The translations under genes and the position numbers were made by a program. The notes beneath the pieces are model-generated. The model worked only from the letters and a program-made list of their open reading frames with translations. It made no database searches and had not been told where the DNA came from. Positions 25,235-39,019 of a stretch of DNA of 64,000 nt are shown here, one piece after another. Origin of the DNA: Acidovorax sp. sif1233 (GTDB lineage: Bacteria > Pseudomonadota > Gammaproteobacteria > Burkholderiales > Burkholderiaceae_C); contig NZ_JAHUWZ010000001.1 of assembly GCF_019218755.1 (NCBI RefSeq), positions 434,001 through 498,000 of the forward strand, read 5' to 3'. How positions within the stretch are numbered: the stretch's first letter is position 1; each line of letters starts with the position of its first letter.

Positions 25235-26338
25235 ATGTCCCTTACTGCCCAAGAAGTCGCTATTGACTTAGGTGACCGCAGCTATCGCATTGCGATTGGC
25301 GGTGGCCTATTGAGTAGTGCCACCACTTATGATGGCCTGCCGCGCGCCGGTGCCGCATTGATTGTGAGCAATACAACGGTCGCCCCGCTCTACATGGCGG
25401 CACTGAGGGCCGCGCTGTCGGAGCGCTACCCGCAGGTTCATGAGGTACGGTTGCCGGATGGCGAAGCACACAAGGACTGGCAGACCCTGCAGAAGATTTT
25501 TGATGTGCTGCTGGAGCGCGGCTGCGACCGCAAGACGGTCCTGTTTGCGCTCGGTGGTGGTGTAGTGGGTGATATGACCGGCTTCGCCGCTGCGAGCTAC
25601 ATGCGTGGTGTGCCATTCGTGCAGGTGCCGACCACGTTACTGGCGCAGGTGGATTCATCCGTGGGGGGCAAAACGGCGATCAACCATCCGCAGGGCAAGA
25701 ACATGATCGGCGCGTTTTATCAGCCTCAGCTGGTGGTGTGCGATCTGGATGTGCTCGACACGCTGCCTCCGCGCGAACTCAGCGCGGGTCTGGCGGAAGT
25801 AATCAAGTATGGACCGATCGCGGACATGGCTTTCATGGAATGGCTTGAAGCCCATATCGATGCCCTGCTGGCGCGCGACCGCGCTGCGCTGGTCCACGCC
25901 GTGCGTCGCAGTTGTGAGATAAAGGCATGGGTGGTGGGGCAGGACGAACGTGAATCGGGCTTGCGTGCCATTCTGAATTTTGGCCACACCTTTGGACATG
26001 CGATCGAAGCCGGAATGGGATATGGCGCTTGGTTGCATGGTGAAGGTGTGGGAGCCGGTATGGTGATGGCAGCTGAGCTGTCGCATCGCCTGGGTCTTGT
26101 GGATGCGGCCTTTGTGCAGCGACTCACGGTGCTGATCGCCCGCGCTGGGCTGCCCACCCAAGGACCAGTGCTTGATTCAAACGACAACGCGGGACGCTAC
26201 CTGGAGCTGATGCGCGTGGACAAGAAATCGGAAGCAGGCGAAATTCGTTTTGTCGTCATCGATGGTCCCGGCCGAGCTGCCCTGCGTTCCGCGCCCGACC
26301 GTCTGGTGCGTGACGTGATCGATGCCTGCTGCAAGTGA
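25235..26338 (+). CDS. aroB: 3-dehydroquinate synthase
   Basis: A 367-residue enzyme converting DAHP to 3-dehydroquinate, second step of the shikimate pathway, with NAD and a divalent metal. [38 protein letters not shown] and the metal-binding [11 protein letters not shown] are present. The ATG at 25235 ([17 protein letters not shown]) is chosen because upstream sequence in frame lacks family similarity; its ribosome-binding site is weak. G+C rises back toward the window norm here. The usual partner aroK is not upstream. Confidence 0.96.
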   Translation: MSLTAQEVAIDLGDRSYRIAIGGGLLSSATTYDGLPRAGAALIVSNTTVAPLYMAALRAALSERYPQVHEVRLPDGEAHKDWQTLQKIFDVLLERGCDRKTVLFALGGGVVGDMTGFAAASYMRGVPFVQVPTTLLAQVDSSVGGKTAINHPQGKNMIGAFYQPQLVVCDLDVLDTLPPRELSAGLAEVIKYGPIADMAFMEWLEAHIDALLARDRAALVHAVRRSCEIKAWVVGQDERESGLRAILNFGHTFGHAIEAGMGYGAWLHGEGVGAGMVMAAELSHRLGLVDAAFVQRLTVLIARAGLPTQGPVLDSNDNAGRYLELMRVDKKSEAGEIRFVVIDGPGRAALRSAPDRLVRDVIDACCK

Positions 26339-26364
26339 TACAAACGCGATGCAATTGCAATGCC

Positions 26365-26392
26365 GATTGCTGCTATTTTTTTGTAGCTAGAA
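26365..26392 (+). repeat. Partial copy of the AATAGCT intergenic repeat (copy J)
   Basis: ATTGCTGCTATTTTTTTGTAGCTAG resembles only the outer half of the repeat family; the GCGCTTG hairpin is missing. It lies between aroB and dgt. Confidence 0.4.
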
Positions 26393-27598
26393 ATGCTCGA
26401 TAAAGACGGAGCGCTGGCCCCCAATTGGGGGCGCAACTCGGATCTCCGCCCCTATGCCTGCGACCCCGCAGTGAGCCGTGGGCGGCGCTATCCTGAGGCA
26501 GCTGCGCCTACGCGGACGGAGTACCAGAGGGATCGGGATCGAATTGTTCACTCCACAGCGTTTCGGCGGCTGGTCTATAAGACGCAGGTTTTTCTTAACC
26601 ACGAAGGCGACCTGTTCCGTACTCGCCTGACCCACTCGCTGGAAGTAGCCCAACTCGGGCGTTCCATAGCACGTTCACTGCGCATCAATGAGGATTTGGT
26701 AGAGGCCATCTCGTTGGCCCATGACCTGGGCCACACGCCCTTCGGGCATGCCGGCCAGGACGCACTGCATGGCTGCATGGCCGAGCACGGGGGCTTCGAG
26801 CACAACCTGCAGAGCTTGCGCGTGGTGGACAAGCTGGAGGAGCGCTATCCACAGTATGACGGGCTGAATCTCACGTTCGAAACGCGGGAAGGGATTCTCA
26901 AGCATTGTTCCCGGCAGCACGCCCGGCAGCTGGAAGACGAAGAGCCCGATGGCGTCGGTGCGAGGTTCTTGCGCCACGAACAGCCGAGCCTGGAGGCACA
27001 GTTGTGCAATCTGGCAGACGAGATCGCCTACAACGCGCACGATATCGACGACGGTGTGCGCTCGGGGCTGATCACGCTGGACCAGTTGCAGGATGTGCCA
27101 TTGTTCGACGAGTACCGGGCTGCTGCCGAGTCGGAGCATCCGGACCTCGCCCAGCTGCCACGCCAGCGGCGCCTGCTGTACGAGGCCATACGGCGCATGC
27201 TCAGCGCGCAGGTCTATGACGTGATCGACACCACTAGGACGGCGCTCGCACGGCATGGCCCGGCCAGCGTCGATGGAGTTCGCCAAGCCCCCGCGCTGGT
27301 GATGTTCAGTGATGGCATGCGGGAGCGCTCCCAGGTTCTCAAGCGGTTTCTTTTCAAGAATCTGTACCGCCATCCGCGTGTGATGGAGACCACGGGCCGC
27401 GCGCAGGAAGTGGTTCGCGACCTGTTCGCGGCTTACACGGCGTCGCCGCAAGAGATGAAGGCAGCTTTCGCGGAGCAGGCCTCGGCAGACCAGGGCCCGT
27501 TGAGAGCACGGGCGGTGGCGGATTTCATTGCGGGCATGACCGACCGATTTGCGGCGCGCGAACATGAGCGCCTTACTGGGCGGCGACTTCTCGACTGA
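26393..27598 (+). CDS. dgt: Deoxyguanosinetriphosphate triphosphohydrolase-like protein
   Basis: A 401-residue HD-domain dNTPase that releases tripolyphosphate from dGTP or other dNTPs. The metal site is visible as RLTH (H81), HD (H110-D111) and H114 in LAHDLGHTPFGHAGQ, plus a downstream ADEIAYNAHDIDDG motif with the last Asp. Length matches the type-2 subfamily of proteobacteria. It follows aroB by 54 bp, a conserved order in this group, and could share its transcript. Confidence 0.94.
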   Translation: MLDKDGALAPNWGRNSDLRPYACDPAVSRGRRYPEAAAPTRTEYQRDRDRIVHSTAFRRLVYKTQVFLNHEGDLFRTRLTHSLEVAQLGRSIARSLRINEDLVEAISLAHDLGHTPFGHAGQDALHGCMAEHGGFEHNLQSLRVVDKLEERYPQYDGLNLTFETREGILKHCSRQHARQLEDEEPDGVGARFLRHEQPSLEAQLCNLADEIAYNAHDIDDGVRSGLITLDQLQDVPLFDEYRAAAESEHPDLAQLPRQRRLLYEAIRRMLSAQVYDVIDTTRTALARHGPASVDGVRQAPALVMFSDGMRERSQVLKRFLFKNLYRHPRVMETTGRAQEVVRDLFAAYTASPQEMKAAFAEQASADQGPLRARAVADFIAGMTDRFAAREHERLTGRRLLD

Positions 27599-27714
27599 GG
27601 GCTGCGCGCGGCTGTGCGCATGTGGGGCGTGTCGTTGCAGGCGGAGGCTGTCGCCGGAGGCAATGGCGCCCGGTAAAATCCGCAGGCACTTCATTGCGCT
27701 CCGCGCGCCTCCCC

Positions 27715-28341
27715 ATGACTTCATTCCCTTCCACGGCTACGGTGGGCTCCGAGGAGCCTGCCGCATTGTTCATTCGCGACACGGTCCAGTGGCTCGAGCG
27801 GGCGGTGATCGGCCTCAACCTGTGCCCCTTTGCAAAGGGCGTTCACGTGAAGGGGCAGATTCACTACGCGGTAGCGCTGACCGAGGATTTGGCGACGATT
27901 CTGGAGGTACTGCGCAGTGAACTTGCCGCCCTGGCGGCTACTCCTTCCGAGGTGCGAGACACCACGCTGCTGATCCTTCCCCATTGCCTCCATGATTTCC
28001 TGGATTTCAACGACTTCCTGGAAGAGGCGGAGGCCGTGCTGGAAGAAATGGGCATGGAAGGCACGCTGCAGATCGCCAGCTTTCACCCGCAGTTCCAGTT
28101 TGCGGGTACGCGGGAGGACGATGTGACCAACTGCACCAACCGCTCATCCTATCCCACGTTGCACCTGCTGCGCGAAGAGAGCATCGACCGCGCTGTCGAG
28201 GTGTTCCCCGAGGCGGAAACGATCTTCGAGCGGAACATCGAGGTTTTGCAAGAACTAGGCATGTCGGGGTGGGCCGCCCTGAGCGTAGGGCCAGGGGTCT
28301 CCCTGCCGGCACCGCCAGCGGTAAAAGATACGGAGCGATGA
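27715..28341 (+). CDS. DUF1415 protein
   Basis: A 208-residue cytoplasmic protein of the DUF1415 family, no known activity. Conserved features include the N-terminal block WLERAVIGLNLCPFAKG with a Cys, LLILPHCLHDFLDFNDFLEEAE in the middle, and the segment FHPQFQFAGT...NCTNRSSYPTLHLLREESIDRAV. The ATG at 27715 fits the usual N-terminus. Its TGA overlaps the start of the methyltransferase gene, so the two are coupled. Confidence 0.85.
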   Translation: MTSFPSTATVGSEEPAALFIRDTVQWLERAVIGLNLCPFAKGVHVKGQIHYAVALTEDLATILEVLRSELAALAATPSEVRDTTLLILPHCLHDFLDFNDFLEEAEAVLEEMGMEGTLQIASFHPQFQFAGTREDDVTNCTNRSSYPTLHLLREESIDRAVEVFPEAETIFERNIEVLQELGMSGWAALSVGPGVSLPAPPAVKDTER

Positions 28342-29318
28342 CCATGGCAATGACGAAAGCCGCGAAAGAGAAAGCTGCCCGCACCCATTCCCAGGCGCCG
28401 GGCTCCTCGGGTAGTGGTGCTGGCGCTAAGGCCAAGGCTGCCCCGACCGGGGAACTGTCCGAGCTGCGGCCCGGGCAATCTGTGGAATTGCTCAAGGAGC
28501 TGCACATCCTCACGCGCGATGGGCGCCTCAATCAGGACTCGCGGCGCAAGCTCAAGCAGGTGTACCACCTGTTCAACTTCATCGAACCACTGCTCGCAGA
28601 GCTGTCCACCACCAGCCAGGGGCCCACGCTCGCAGACCATGGCGCGGGCAAGTCGTACCTGGGCTTCATCCTGTATGACCTGTATTTCAAGGCGCTCGGG
28701 CGTGGCCATATCTACGGCGTGGAGACGCGCGCCGAGCTCGTGGAAAAGTCGCGTGTGCTGGCGCACAAGCTGGGCTTTCAGCGCATGTCGTTCCTGAATG
28801 TGTCCGTGGCGGAATCCACTGGCGCAGATGAATTGCCAGCCCACATCGACGTGGTCACCGCCCTGCATGCCTGTGACACGGCCACCGACGATGCCATCGC
28901 CTTCGGCCTGCAGAAAAACGCCCGGGCCATGGTGCTGGTGCCTTGCTGCCAGGCCGAAATGGCCGCCTGCCTGCGCCAGGGCAAGGCCCTGCAGCTGGCG
29001 CGCACGCCACTGGCCGAGCTCTGGCGCCATCCGCTGCACACCCGCGAGCTGGGAAGCCAGGTCACCAATGTGCTGCGCTGCCTGTACCTGGAGGCCAGTG
29101 GCTACCAGGTCACGGTGACGGAGTTGGTGGGCTGGGAGCACAGCATGAAGAACGAGCTCATCATTGCCCGGTACACAGGCCAGAAAAAGCGCAGCGCCTC
29201 GGATCGGCTGCGCGCCATTCTGGAAGAGTTCGGGCTCGACAGGGCGCTGGGGGCGCGTTTTGGATTGAAGCCGCAGGCTGGCGATACGCTAGTGGCTGCG
29301 GACGCAGTGCCACACTAG
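28338..29318 (+). CDS. Class I SAM-dependent methyltransferase (PF13679-like)
   Basis: A 326-residue protein with a Lys/Ala-rich N-terminal extension (first about 40 residues) and a Rossmann methyltransferase core. Motif I is DHGAGKSYLGF (from D100); an acidic loop follows strand 2 (YGVETRAELVEKS), and DVVTALHACDTATDDAI precedes MVLVPCCQAE. This resembles the Methyltransf_32 group. Substrate unknown, possibly RNA or protein. The start overlaps the DUF1415 stop (ATGA). Confidence 0.82.
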   Translation: MTMAMTKAAKEKAARTHSQAPGSSGSGAGAKAKAAPTGELSELRPGQSVELLKELHILTRDGRLNQDSRRKLKQVYHLFNFIEPLLAELSTTSQGPTLADHGAGKSYLGFILYDLYFKALGRGHIYGVETRAELVEKSRVLAHKLGFQRMSFLNVSVAESTGADELPAHIDVVTALHACDTATDDAIAFGLQKNARAMVLVPCCQAEMAACLRQGKALQLARTPLAELWRHPLHTRELGSQVTNVLRCLYLEASGYQVTVTELVGWEHSMKNELIIARYTGQKKRSASDRLRAILEEFGLDRALGARFGLKPQAGDTLVAADAVPH

Positions 29319-29358
29319 CCTCGCACCGCAGGCAGGGCTCCGCCTGGACGGGATAATC

Positions 29359-29376
29359 GGGGACGGATTTATGATC
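29359..29376 (+). repeat. GGGGAC motif upstream of the RAYT gene
   Basis: GGGGACGGATTTATGATC lies 30-47 bases before the transposase start. A related motif lies inverted downstream at 30150-30166. Such short flanking motifs are common around REP-associated transposase genes. Confidence 0.45.
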
Positions 29377-29405
29377 GCCCCCCATCCTTGCTCCCGTCGA
29401 CATCC

Positions 29406-30104
29406 ATGGCCCGCCTGCCACGCCTGACCTTGCCCGGTCATCTGCACCACGTCATCCAGCGTGGAAACAACCGCCAAAGCATCTTCATCGACCACGAAGA
29501 CTTCGAGAGCATGCTATTGCTGCTGGCGGACAACGCTCAGAAATACGGGGTGGCTGTGCATGCCTATGTGCTGATGGACAACCACTTCCATCTGCTGGCA
29601 ACTCCCACCACCGTCGATGGCTTGCCGCAGATGATGCAGGCGGTGGGGCGGTGCTATGTGCAGTATTTCAACCGTCGCCATGCCCGCACCGGTACATTGT
29701 GGGAGGGGCGCTACCGCTCCACGGTGCTGCAGCCTGAGCGGTACCTGCTTCCGTGCATGGTCTACCTCGATCTGAACCCCGTGCGCACGGGGCAGGTGGT
29801 GCAGGCCTGCGACTACGTGTGGTCCAGCCACGCCCATTGGCTGGGCCTGCGCCACGACCGCCTGCTCACGCCCCATGCCCTGTACTGGGCGCTGGGCAAC
29901 ACGCCGTTTGCGCGCGAGGCGGCGTACGCCGCACTGGTTCAGGCGGGCATCGGATCGCAAGAGCAGGCCGCGCTGACGTCATCCGTGCTCAGCGGCTGGG
30001 CGCTGGGCGACCCCGGCTTTGTGCAAGAGTTGCAAAAACACACTCCGCGTCGGGTGACCCGGGGACAGGCGGGACGGCCGGCGCTTCACAAAAAATCTGA
30101 ATGA
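29406..30104 (+). CDS. REP-associated tyrosine transposase (RAYT, Y1_Tnp / IS200-like)
   Basis: A 232-residue HUH-type single-strand nuclease. The metal-binding motif is H60-F-H62 in MDNHFHLLATP, with the family signature RTGTLWEGRYRST (95-107) and a candidate nucleophile tyrosine in VYLDLNPVR (near residue 120). RAYTs are usually single-copy, domesticated transposases that act on REP hairpins elsewhere in the genome rather than on themselves. The ATG at 29406 is chosen over an upstream start by homology (MARLPRLTLPGHLHHV). No partner ORF or tnpB is present. GGGGAC-type inverted motifs flank it. Confidence 0.88.
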   Translation: MARLPRLTLPGHLHHVIQRGNNRQSIFIDHEDFESMLLLLADNAQKYGVAVHAYVLMDNHFHLLATPTTVDGLPQMMQAVGRCYVQYFNRRHARTGTLWEGRYRSTVLQPERYLLPCMVYLDLNPVRTGQVVQACDYVWSSHAHWLGLRHDRLLTPHALYWALGNTPFAREAAYAALVQAGIGSQEQAALTSSVLSGWALGDPGFVQELQKHTPRRVTRGQAGRPALHKKSE

Positions 30105-30149
30105 TTCGTGGCCATGCATAAGGCCGCATCGGGTCTATGGCTACCAAAA

Positions 30150-30212
30150 ATGATGTGTCCCCAATAAAAATGATGAGCTGATCTGTAGCTATTGATTAAG
30201 AATCTGACCCTA
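30150..30212 (-). repeat. Inverted GGGGAC motif and GGGTCAGATTC element downstream of the RAYT gene
   Basis: On the minus strand, TTATTGGGGACACATCAT (from 30166 down to about 30150) mirrors the GGGGAC motif upstream of the gene. A second element, GGGTCAGATTCTTAATC, reads on the minus strand from about 30210 to 30194. Both resemble sequences commonly found beside this transposase group. Confidence 0.45.
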
Positions 30213-30222
30213 ATTAATGTGC

Positions 30223-30252
30223 TTGCCAAAAGATGTTGCAATGCACTAATCT
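30223..30252 (+). promoter_or_regulatory. Candidate promoter of gltBD
   Basis: TTGCCA (30223-30228), an 18-base spacer and TAATCT (30247-30252), 34 bases before gltB. GAGGAG precedes the gltB ATG. No NAC or other activator site was recognised. Confidence 0.35.
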
Positions 30253-30285
30253 TCCACTCCCTGCGAAAAATATGAGGAGTGCGCC

Positions 30286-35016
<4,731 letters not shown>

Positions 35017-35064
35017 GGCGATGCCGCAGAGACCAGCACAGCATTCATAGACAAGGACATCGTC

Positions 35065-36558
35065 ATGGGAAAAACTACCGGCTTCATGGAATACGAGCGC
35101 ATCGAAGAGGGCTACAAGCCCGTGCCCGAGCGCTTGAAGCACTACAAGGAATTCGTCATCGGCCTCGACGAGAGCCAGGCTAAGGTGCAGGGCGCGCGCT
35201 GCATGGACTGCGGCACGCCGTTCTGCAACAACGGCTGTCCGGTCAACAACATCATTCCGGACTTCAACGACCTGGTGTACCACCAGGACTGGAAGAGCGC
35301 GATCGAGGTGCTGCACAGCACCAACAATTTCCCCGAGTTCACCGGTCGCATCTGCCCGGCGCCTTGCGAGGCGGCCTGCGTGCTCAACGTGAACGACGAC
35401 GCCGTGGGCATCAAGTCCATCGAGCACGCCATCATCGACCGGGCCTGGGACGAAGGCTGGGTGCAGGCGCGTCCTGCCAAGCACCAGACCGGCAAGAAAG
35501 TGGCCGTGGTGGGCTCGGGCCCAGCCGGCATGGCGGCCGCGCAGCAACTGGCGCGCGCCGGACACAGCGTCACGCTGTTCGAGAAGAATGACCGCGTGGG
35601 CGGCCTGCTGCGCTACGGCATCCCGGACTTCAAGATGGAGAAGTCGCACATCGACCGCCGCGTCAAGCAGCTCGAAGCCGAAGGCGTGGTCATTCGCACC
35701 AGCGTGTTCGTGGGCGCGCCCAAGGACGGCCTGGGCAAGGGCTCCAAGGTCACCAACTGGGCCAAGGAAACCGTCACGCCCGAGCAGCTCCACAAGGAGT
35801 TCGACGCCGTGCTGCTGACCGGCGGCGCCGAGCAGTCGCGCGACCTGCCCGTGCCCGGCCGTGATCTGGACGGCATCCACTTCGCCATGGAATTCCTGCC
35901 CCAGCAGAACAAGGTCAACGCGGGCGACAAGCTCAAGGGACAGCTGCGCGCCGACGGCAAGCACGTCATCGTGATCGGTGGCGGCGACACCGGCAGCGAC
36001 TGCGTGGGCACGAGCAACCGCCACGGTGCGGCGAGCGTCACGCAGTTCGAGCTGATGCCCCAGCCCCCCGAAGAAGAAAACCGCCCCATGACCTGGCCCT
36101 ACTGGCCGATCAAGCTGCGCACCAGCTCCAGCCATGAAGAGGGCTGCGAGCGCGAGTTCGCGATCTCCACCAAGGAGTTCATCGGCGACGGGAAAGACGG
36201 AAAGTCCGGCAAAGTCACCGGCCTCAAGACCGTGCGCGTCGAGTGGAAGGACGGCAAGATGGTTGAGGTGGCCGGCTCCGAGCAGATCCTCAAGGCGGAC
36301 CTCGTGCTGCTGGCCATGGGCTTCGTGAGCCCCGTGGCTGCCGTGCTGGAGGCGTTTGGCGTGGACAAGGATGCCCGCGGCAACGCCCGCGCCACCACGG
36401 ACTTCGATGGCGGCTACGCGACCAACGCGCCCAAGGTGTTTGCCGCCGGCGACATCCGCCGGGGCCAGTCGCTGGTGGTGTGGGCCATTCGTGAAGGCCG
36501 CCAGGCCGCCCGTGCCGTGGATGAGTTCCTGATGGGATATTCCGACCTGCCGCGCTGA
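35065..36558 (+). CDS. gltD: Glutamate synthase (NADPH) small chain
   Basis: A 497-residue FAD/NADPH subunit that feeds electrons to GltB. Two 4Fe-4S clusters are ligated by cysteines in [14 protein letters not shown] (C46, C49, C54, C58) and CPAPCEAAC (about 102-110). An FAD Rossmann motif [17 protein letters not shown] and an NADPH site [12 protein letters not shown] are present. AAGGA precedes the ATG. The pair ends at a strong terminator at 36579. Confidence 0.98.
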   Translation: MGKTTGFMEYERIEEGYKPVPERLKHYKEFVIGLDESQAKVQGARCMDCGTPFCNNGCPVNNIIPDFNDLVYHQDWKSAIEVLHSTNNFPEFTGRICPAPCEAACVLNVNDDAVGIKSIEHAIIDRAWDEGWVQARPAKHQTGKKVAVVGSGPAGMAAAQQLARAGHSVTLFEKNDRVGGLLRYGIPDFKMEKSHIDRRVKQLEAEGVVIRTSVFVGAPKDGLGKGSKVTNWAKETVTPEQLHKEFDAVLLTGGAEQSRDLPVPGRDLDGIHFAMEFLPQQNKVNAGDKLKGQLRADGKHVIVIGGGDTGSDCVGTSNRHGAASVTQFELMPQPPEEENRPMTWPYWPIKLRTSSSHEEGCEREFAISTKEFIGDGKDGKSGKVTGLKTVRVEWKDGKMVEVAGSEQILKADLVLLAMGFVSPVAAVLEAFGVDKDARGNARATTDFDGGYATNAPKVFAAGDIRRGQSLVVWAIREGRQAARAVDEFLMGYSDLPR

Positions 36559-36578
36559 GGCAGTGTCGCACTGCAACA

Positions 36579-36605
36579 ACGGCGCCCTGGGGCGCCGTTT
36601 TTTTT
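36579..36605 (+). terminator. Rho-independent terminator of gltBD
   Basis: AACGGCGCC (36579-36587) pairs with GGCGCCGTT (36592-36600) around a CTGG loop, followed directly by a T-run. Confidence 0.95.
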
Positions 36606-36767
36606 CGCCCGAGGGAGCGGCAGCGCCACCGGCGCGGCCAGGACGCCCGTCGGTCAGGGCCTTGGAGCAGAGCGCAGCGGATGGCGGCCTTTATTGGCAC
36701 AATCGGTGCCTGTCAATCCGGGGTTGCCGCACGCGGGATAGCTCCCGTGGCCCCGCCGGCGGCGGTG

Positions 36768-36798
36768 TTGAAACGCAAACATACATGAATGTATGTTT
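36768..36798 (+). promoter_or_regulatory. Candidate mla promoter overlapped by a TetR-like palindromic operator
   Basis: TTGAAA (36768-36773), an 18-base spacer and TATGTT (36792-36797) form a possible promoter. A perfect inverted repeat, AAACATACAT (36777-36786), GA, ATGTATGTTT (36789-36798), covers its spacer and -10 region. The half-site ACATACAT/ATGTATGT is that of AcrR/TetR-type operators. No TetR gene is adjacent. Confidence 0.6.
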
Positions 36799-36887
36799 CT
36801 TCAGCTACCATCGCCGCTGTGTGAGCGCAGCATGTTCCCATGCGTCGCGGCCGCCCGTTCTCCGGATTTCCGAACCCCTTCCATTGC

Positions 36888-37706
36888 ATGCCTGAGTCTT
36901 CCTGTCTTGCCGAATTGCGCAATGTCACGTTCTCCTACGGTGACCGCGTCATCCTGCGCGACGTGACATTGGCGGTGCCCAGGGGCAAGGTGACGGCGCT
37001 GATGGGTGCCTCCGGAGGGGGCAAGACCACGGTGCTGCGCCTGATCGGCGGCCAGCAGCGCGCGCAGGCTGGCCAGGTGCTCCTGAATGGCGACGACGTG
37101 GGGCGCATGGACACCCGCCAGCTCTATGCAGCGCGCCGCCGCATGGGCATGCTGTTCCAGTTCGGGGCGCTGTTCACGGATCTGAGCGTGTTTGAGAACG
37201 TGGCGTTCCCGCTGCGCGAGCACACCGACCTGTCCGAGGCGCTGATCCGGGACGTGGTGCTGATGAAGCTCCATGCCGTGGGCCTGCGCGGCGCGCGCGA
37301 CCTGATGCCCAGCCAGATTTCCGGGGGCATGGCGCGGCGCGTGGCGCTGGCGCGTGCCATTGCGCTGGACCCCGAACTGGTGATGTATGACGAGCCGTTT
37401 GCGGGGCTGGACCCCATTTCCCTGGGGACGGCGGCGCAGCTGATCCGTCAGCTCAACGATGCCCTGGGCCTCACGAGCATCGTGGTCTCGCACGACCTGG
37501 AAGAGACCTTCCGGCTTGCGGACCATGTGATCATTCTGGGCGCGGGCGTGGTGGCCGCGCAGGGCACGCCCGACGAGGTGCGGGCGAGCGCCGACCCGCT
37601 GGTCCACCAGTTCGTGAACGCGCTGCCGACCGGGCCCGTGCCGTTTCACTACGCGGGCCCGACCGTGGAGCAGGACTTCGGTCCGTTCGGGGGGCGGGTG
37701 CTATGA
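36888..37706 (+). CDS. mlaF: Phospholipid ABC transporter ATP-binding protein MlaF
   Basis: A 272-residue cytoplasmic ATPase of the Mla system, which maintains outer-membrane lipid asymmetry. Walker [10 protein letters not shown], signature [14 protein letters not shown] and Walker [14 protein letters not shown] are visible, with the H-loop in VVSHDLEE. The start at 36888 ([18 protein letters not shown]) matches the family length. It overlaps mlaE by four bases. Gene order here is mlaF-E-D-A-C-B. Confidence 0.95.
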   Translation: MPESSCLAELRNVTFSYGDRVILRDVTLAVPRGKVTALMGASGGGKTTVLRLIGGQQRAQAGQVLLNGDDVGRMDTRQLYAARRRMGMLFQFGALFTDLSVFENVAFPLREHTDLSEALIRDVVLMKLHAVGLRGARDLMPSQISGGMARRVALARAIALDPELVMYDEPFAGLDPISLGTAAQLIRQLNDALGLTSIVVSHDLEETFRLADHVIILGAGVVAAQGTPDEVRASADPLVHQFVNALPTGPVPFHYAGPTVEQDFGPFGGRVL

Positions 37707-38485
37707 GCTGGTACAAGCCGTCCGACGTGGGCTTCGCCGTGCGCCAGAAACTGTCCGATATCGGCATGGCCGCCCGTCTGTTCGCGCGGCTGCTGCAGCT
37801 GGCGGGCGCGGCCTTCATACGGCCGTCGCTGGTGCGCGACCAGATCCATTTTCTGGGCAACTACTCGCTGGCCATCATCGCGGTGTCGGGCCTGTTCGTG
37901 GGTTTTGTCCTGGGCCTGCAGGGCTACTACACGCTGCAGCGGTACGGGGCTTCCGAAGCCCTGGGGATGCTGGTGGCGCTGTCGCTGGTGCGTGAGCTCG
38001 GGCCCGTGGTGACGGCCCTGCTGTTCGCCGGCCGCGCGGGCACCTCGCTCACGGCCGAGATCGGCCTCATGCGCGCGGGCGAGCAGCTTTCCGCCATGGA
38101 GATGATGGCCGTGGACCCGGTGCGCCGCATCCTCGCGCCGCGGTTCTGGGCCGGTGTGATCACCATGCCCCTGCTGGCGGCGGTGTTCAGCGCCGTGGGG
38201 GTGGCCGGCGGGTGGATCGTGGGCGTGCTCATGATCGGCGTCGACCACGGGGCGTTCTGGAGCCAGATGCAGGGCGGCGTGGACGTCTGGCGCGATCTGG
38301 GCAACGGCGTGATCAAGAGCGTGGTCTTCGGCTTCACCGTCACGTTCGTGGCGCTGCTGCAGGGGTATGCCGCCAAGCCCACGCCCGAAGGCGTGGCGCG
38401 CGCCACTACCCGCACGGTGGTCATGGCGTCCCTGGCCGTGCTGGCGCTGGACTTCGTGCTCACGGCCCTGATGTTCAGTATCTGA
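37703..38485 (+). CDS. mlaE: Phospholipid ABC transporter permease MlaE
   Basis: A 260-residue polytopic permease (five to six helices) of the MlaE/YrbE family. The conserved loop [25 protein letters not shown]-type segment ([13 protein letters not shown], then [12 protein letters not shown]) and [11 protein letters not shown] are typical. It starts within the mlaF stop codon. It forms the membrane core with MlaF and the MCE protein MlaD. Confidence 0.95.
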   Translation: MSWYKPSDVGFAVRQKLSDIGMAARLFARLLQLAGAAFIRPSLVRDQIHFLGNYSLAIIAVSGLFVGFVLGLQGYYTLQRYGASEALGMLVALSLVRELGPVVTALLFAGRAGTSLTAEIGLMRAGEQLSAMEMMAVDPVRRILAPRFWAGVITMPLLAAVFSAVGVAGGWIVGVLMIGVDHGAFWSQMQGGVDVWRDLGNGVIKSVVFGFTVTFVALLQGYAAKPTPEGVARATTRTVVMASLAVLALDFVLTALMFSI

Positions 38486-38524
38486 GGCGGGCCCGAAAAG
38501 CCGCCGGAGTGGAGAAATCAAACA

Positions 38525-39019
38525 ATGCAACCATCCAAAAACGATCTCTGGGTAGGGCTGTTCGTCATGCTCGGCACGGTGGCGCTGGTCTTCCTGGCGC
38601 TGCAGTCGGCCAACCTGCTGAGCCTGAACTTCCAGCCCGGCTACCGCATCACCGCGCGCTTTGACAACATTGGCGGCCTCAAGCCCCAGGCCGCGGTGCG
38701 CGGTGCCGGCGTGGTGGTGGGCCGTGTGGAGTCCATCACGTTCGACGACAAGACTTACCAGGCGCGGGTGACGCTGGCGATGGAAAACCGCTACGCTTTC
38801 CCCAAGGACAGCTCCCTCAAGATCCTCACCAGCGGCCTGCTGGGTGAACAGTACATCGGCATCGAGGCCGGTGCCGACGAGAAGAACCTGGTGGCGGGCG
38901 ACATGGTCACCGCCACGCAGTCGGCCGTGGTCCTCGAGAACCTGATCGGACAATTCCTCTACAACAAGGCCGAAGACGGCAGCAACAGCAAGCCCGCAGG
39001 GGCAGGTGACAAGAAATGA
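38525..39019 (+). CDS. mlaD: Outer-membrane lipid asymmetry MCE protein MlaD
   Basis: A 164-residue protein with one N-terminal helix (LWVGLFVMLGTVALVFLAL) and an MCE domain: ITARFDNIGGLKPQAAVRGAGVVVGRV is the hallmark strand set. It forms the hexameric periplasmic ring through which lipids pass. A short Gly/Ser/Lys tail follows. It overlaps mlaA by four bases. Confidence 0.95.
   Translation: MQPSKNDLWVGLFVMLGTVALVFLALQSANLLSLNFQPGYRITARFDNIGGLKPQAAVRGAGVVVGRVESITFDDKTYQARVTLAMENRYAFPKDSSLKILTSGLLGEQYIGIEAGADEKNLVAGDMVTATQSAVVLENLIGQFLYNKAEDGSNSKPAGAGDKK

Larger units (their letters stand above)
36559..36887. other. Gap between gltD and mlaF: terminator, operator-like palindrome, promoter
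   Basis: This 329-base stretch holds the gltBD terminator (36579-36605), a candidate promoter (36768-36797) and a perfect 10+2+10 palindrome (36777-36798). An in-frame ATG at 36840 could extend MlaF by 16 residues but gives an atypical N-terminus. No small gene was supported. Confidence 0.7.

Noticed and set aside
29319-30285. Complete insertion sequence around the transposase gene
   Set aside because: No target duplication or long terminal inverted repeats; the gene type (RAYT) is normally not part of a self-mobile element.
36840-36887. Upstream ATG for MlaF
   Set aside because: Adds a 16-residue Arg/Pro/Phe-rich stretch not seen in MlaF; the ATG at 36888 gives the normal length.
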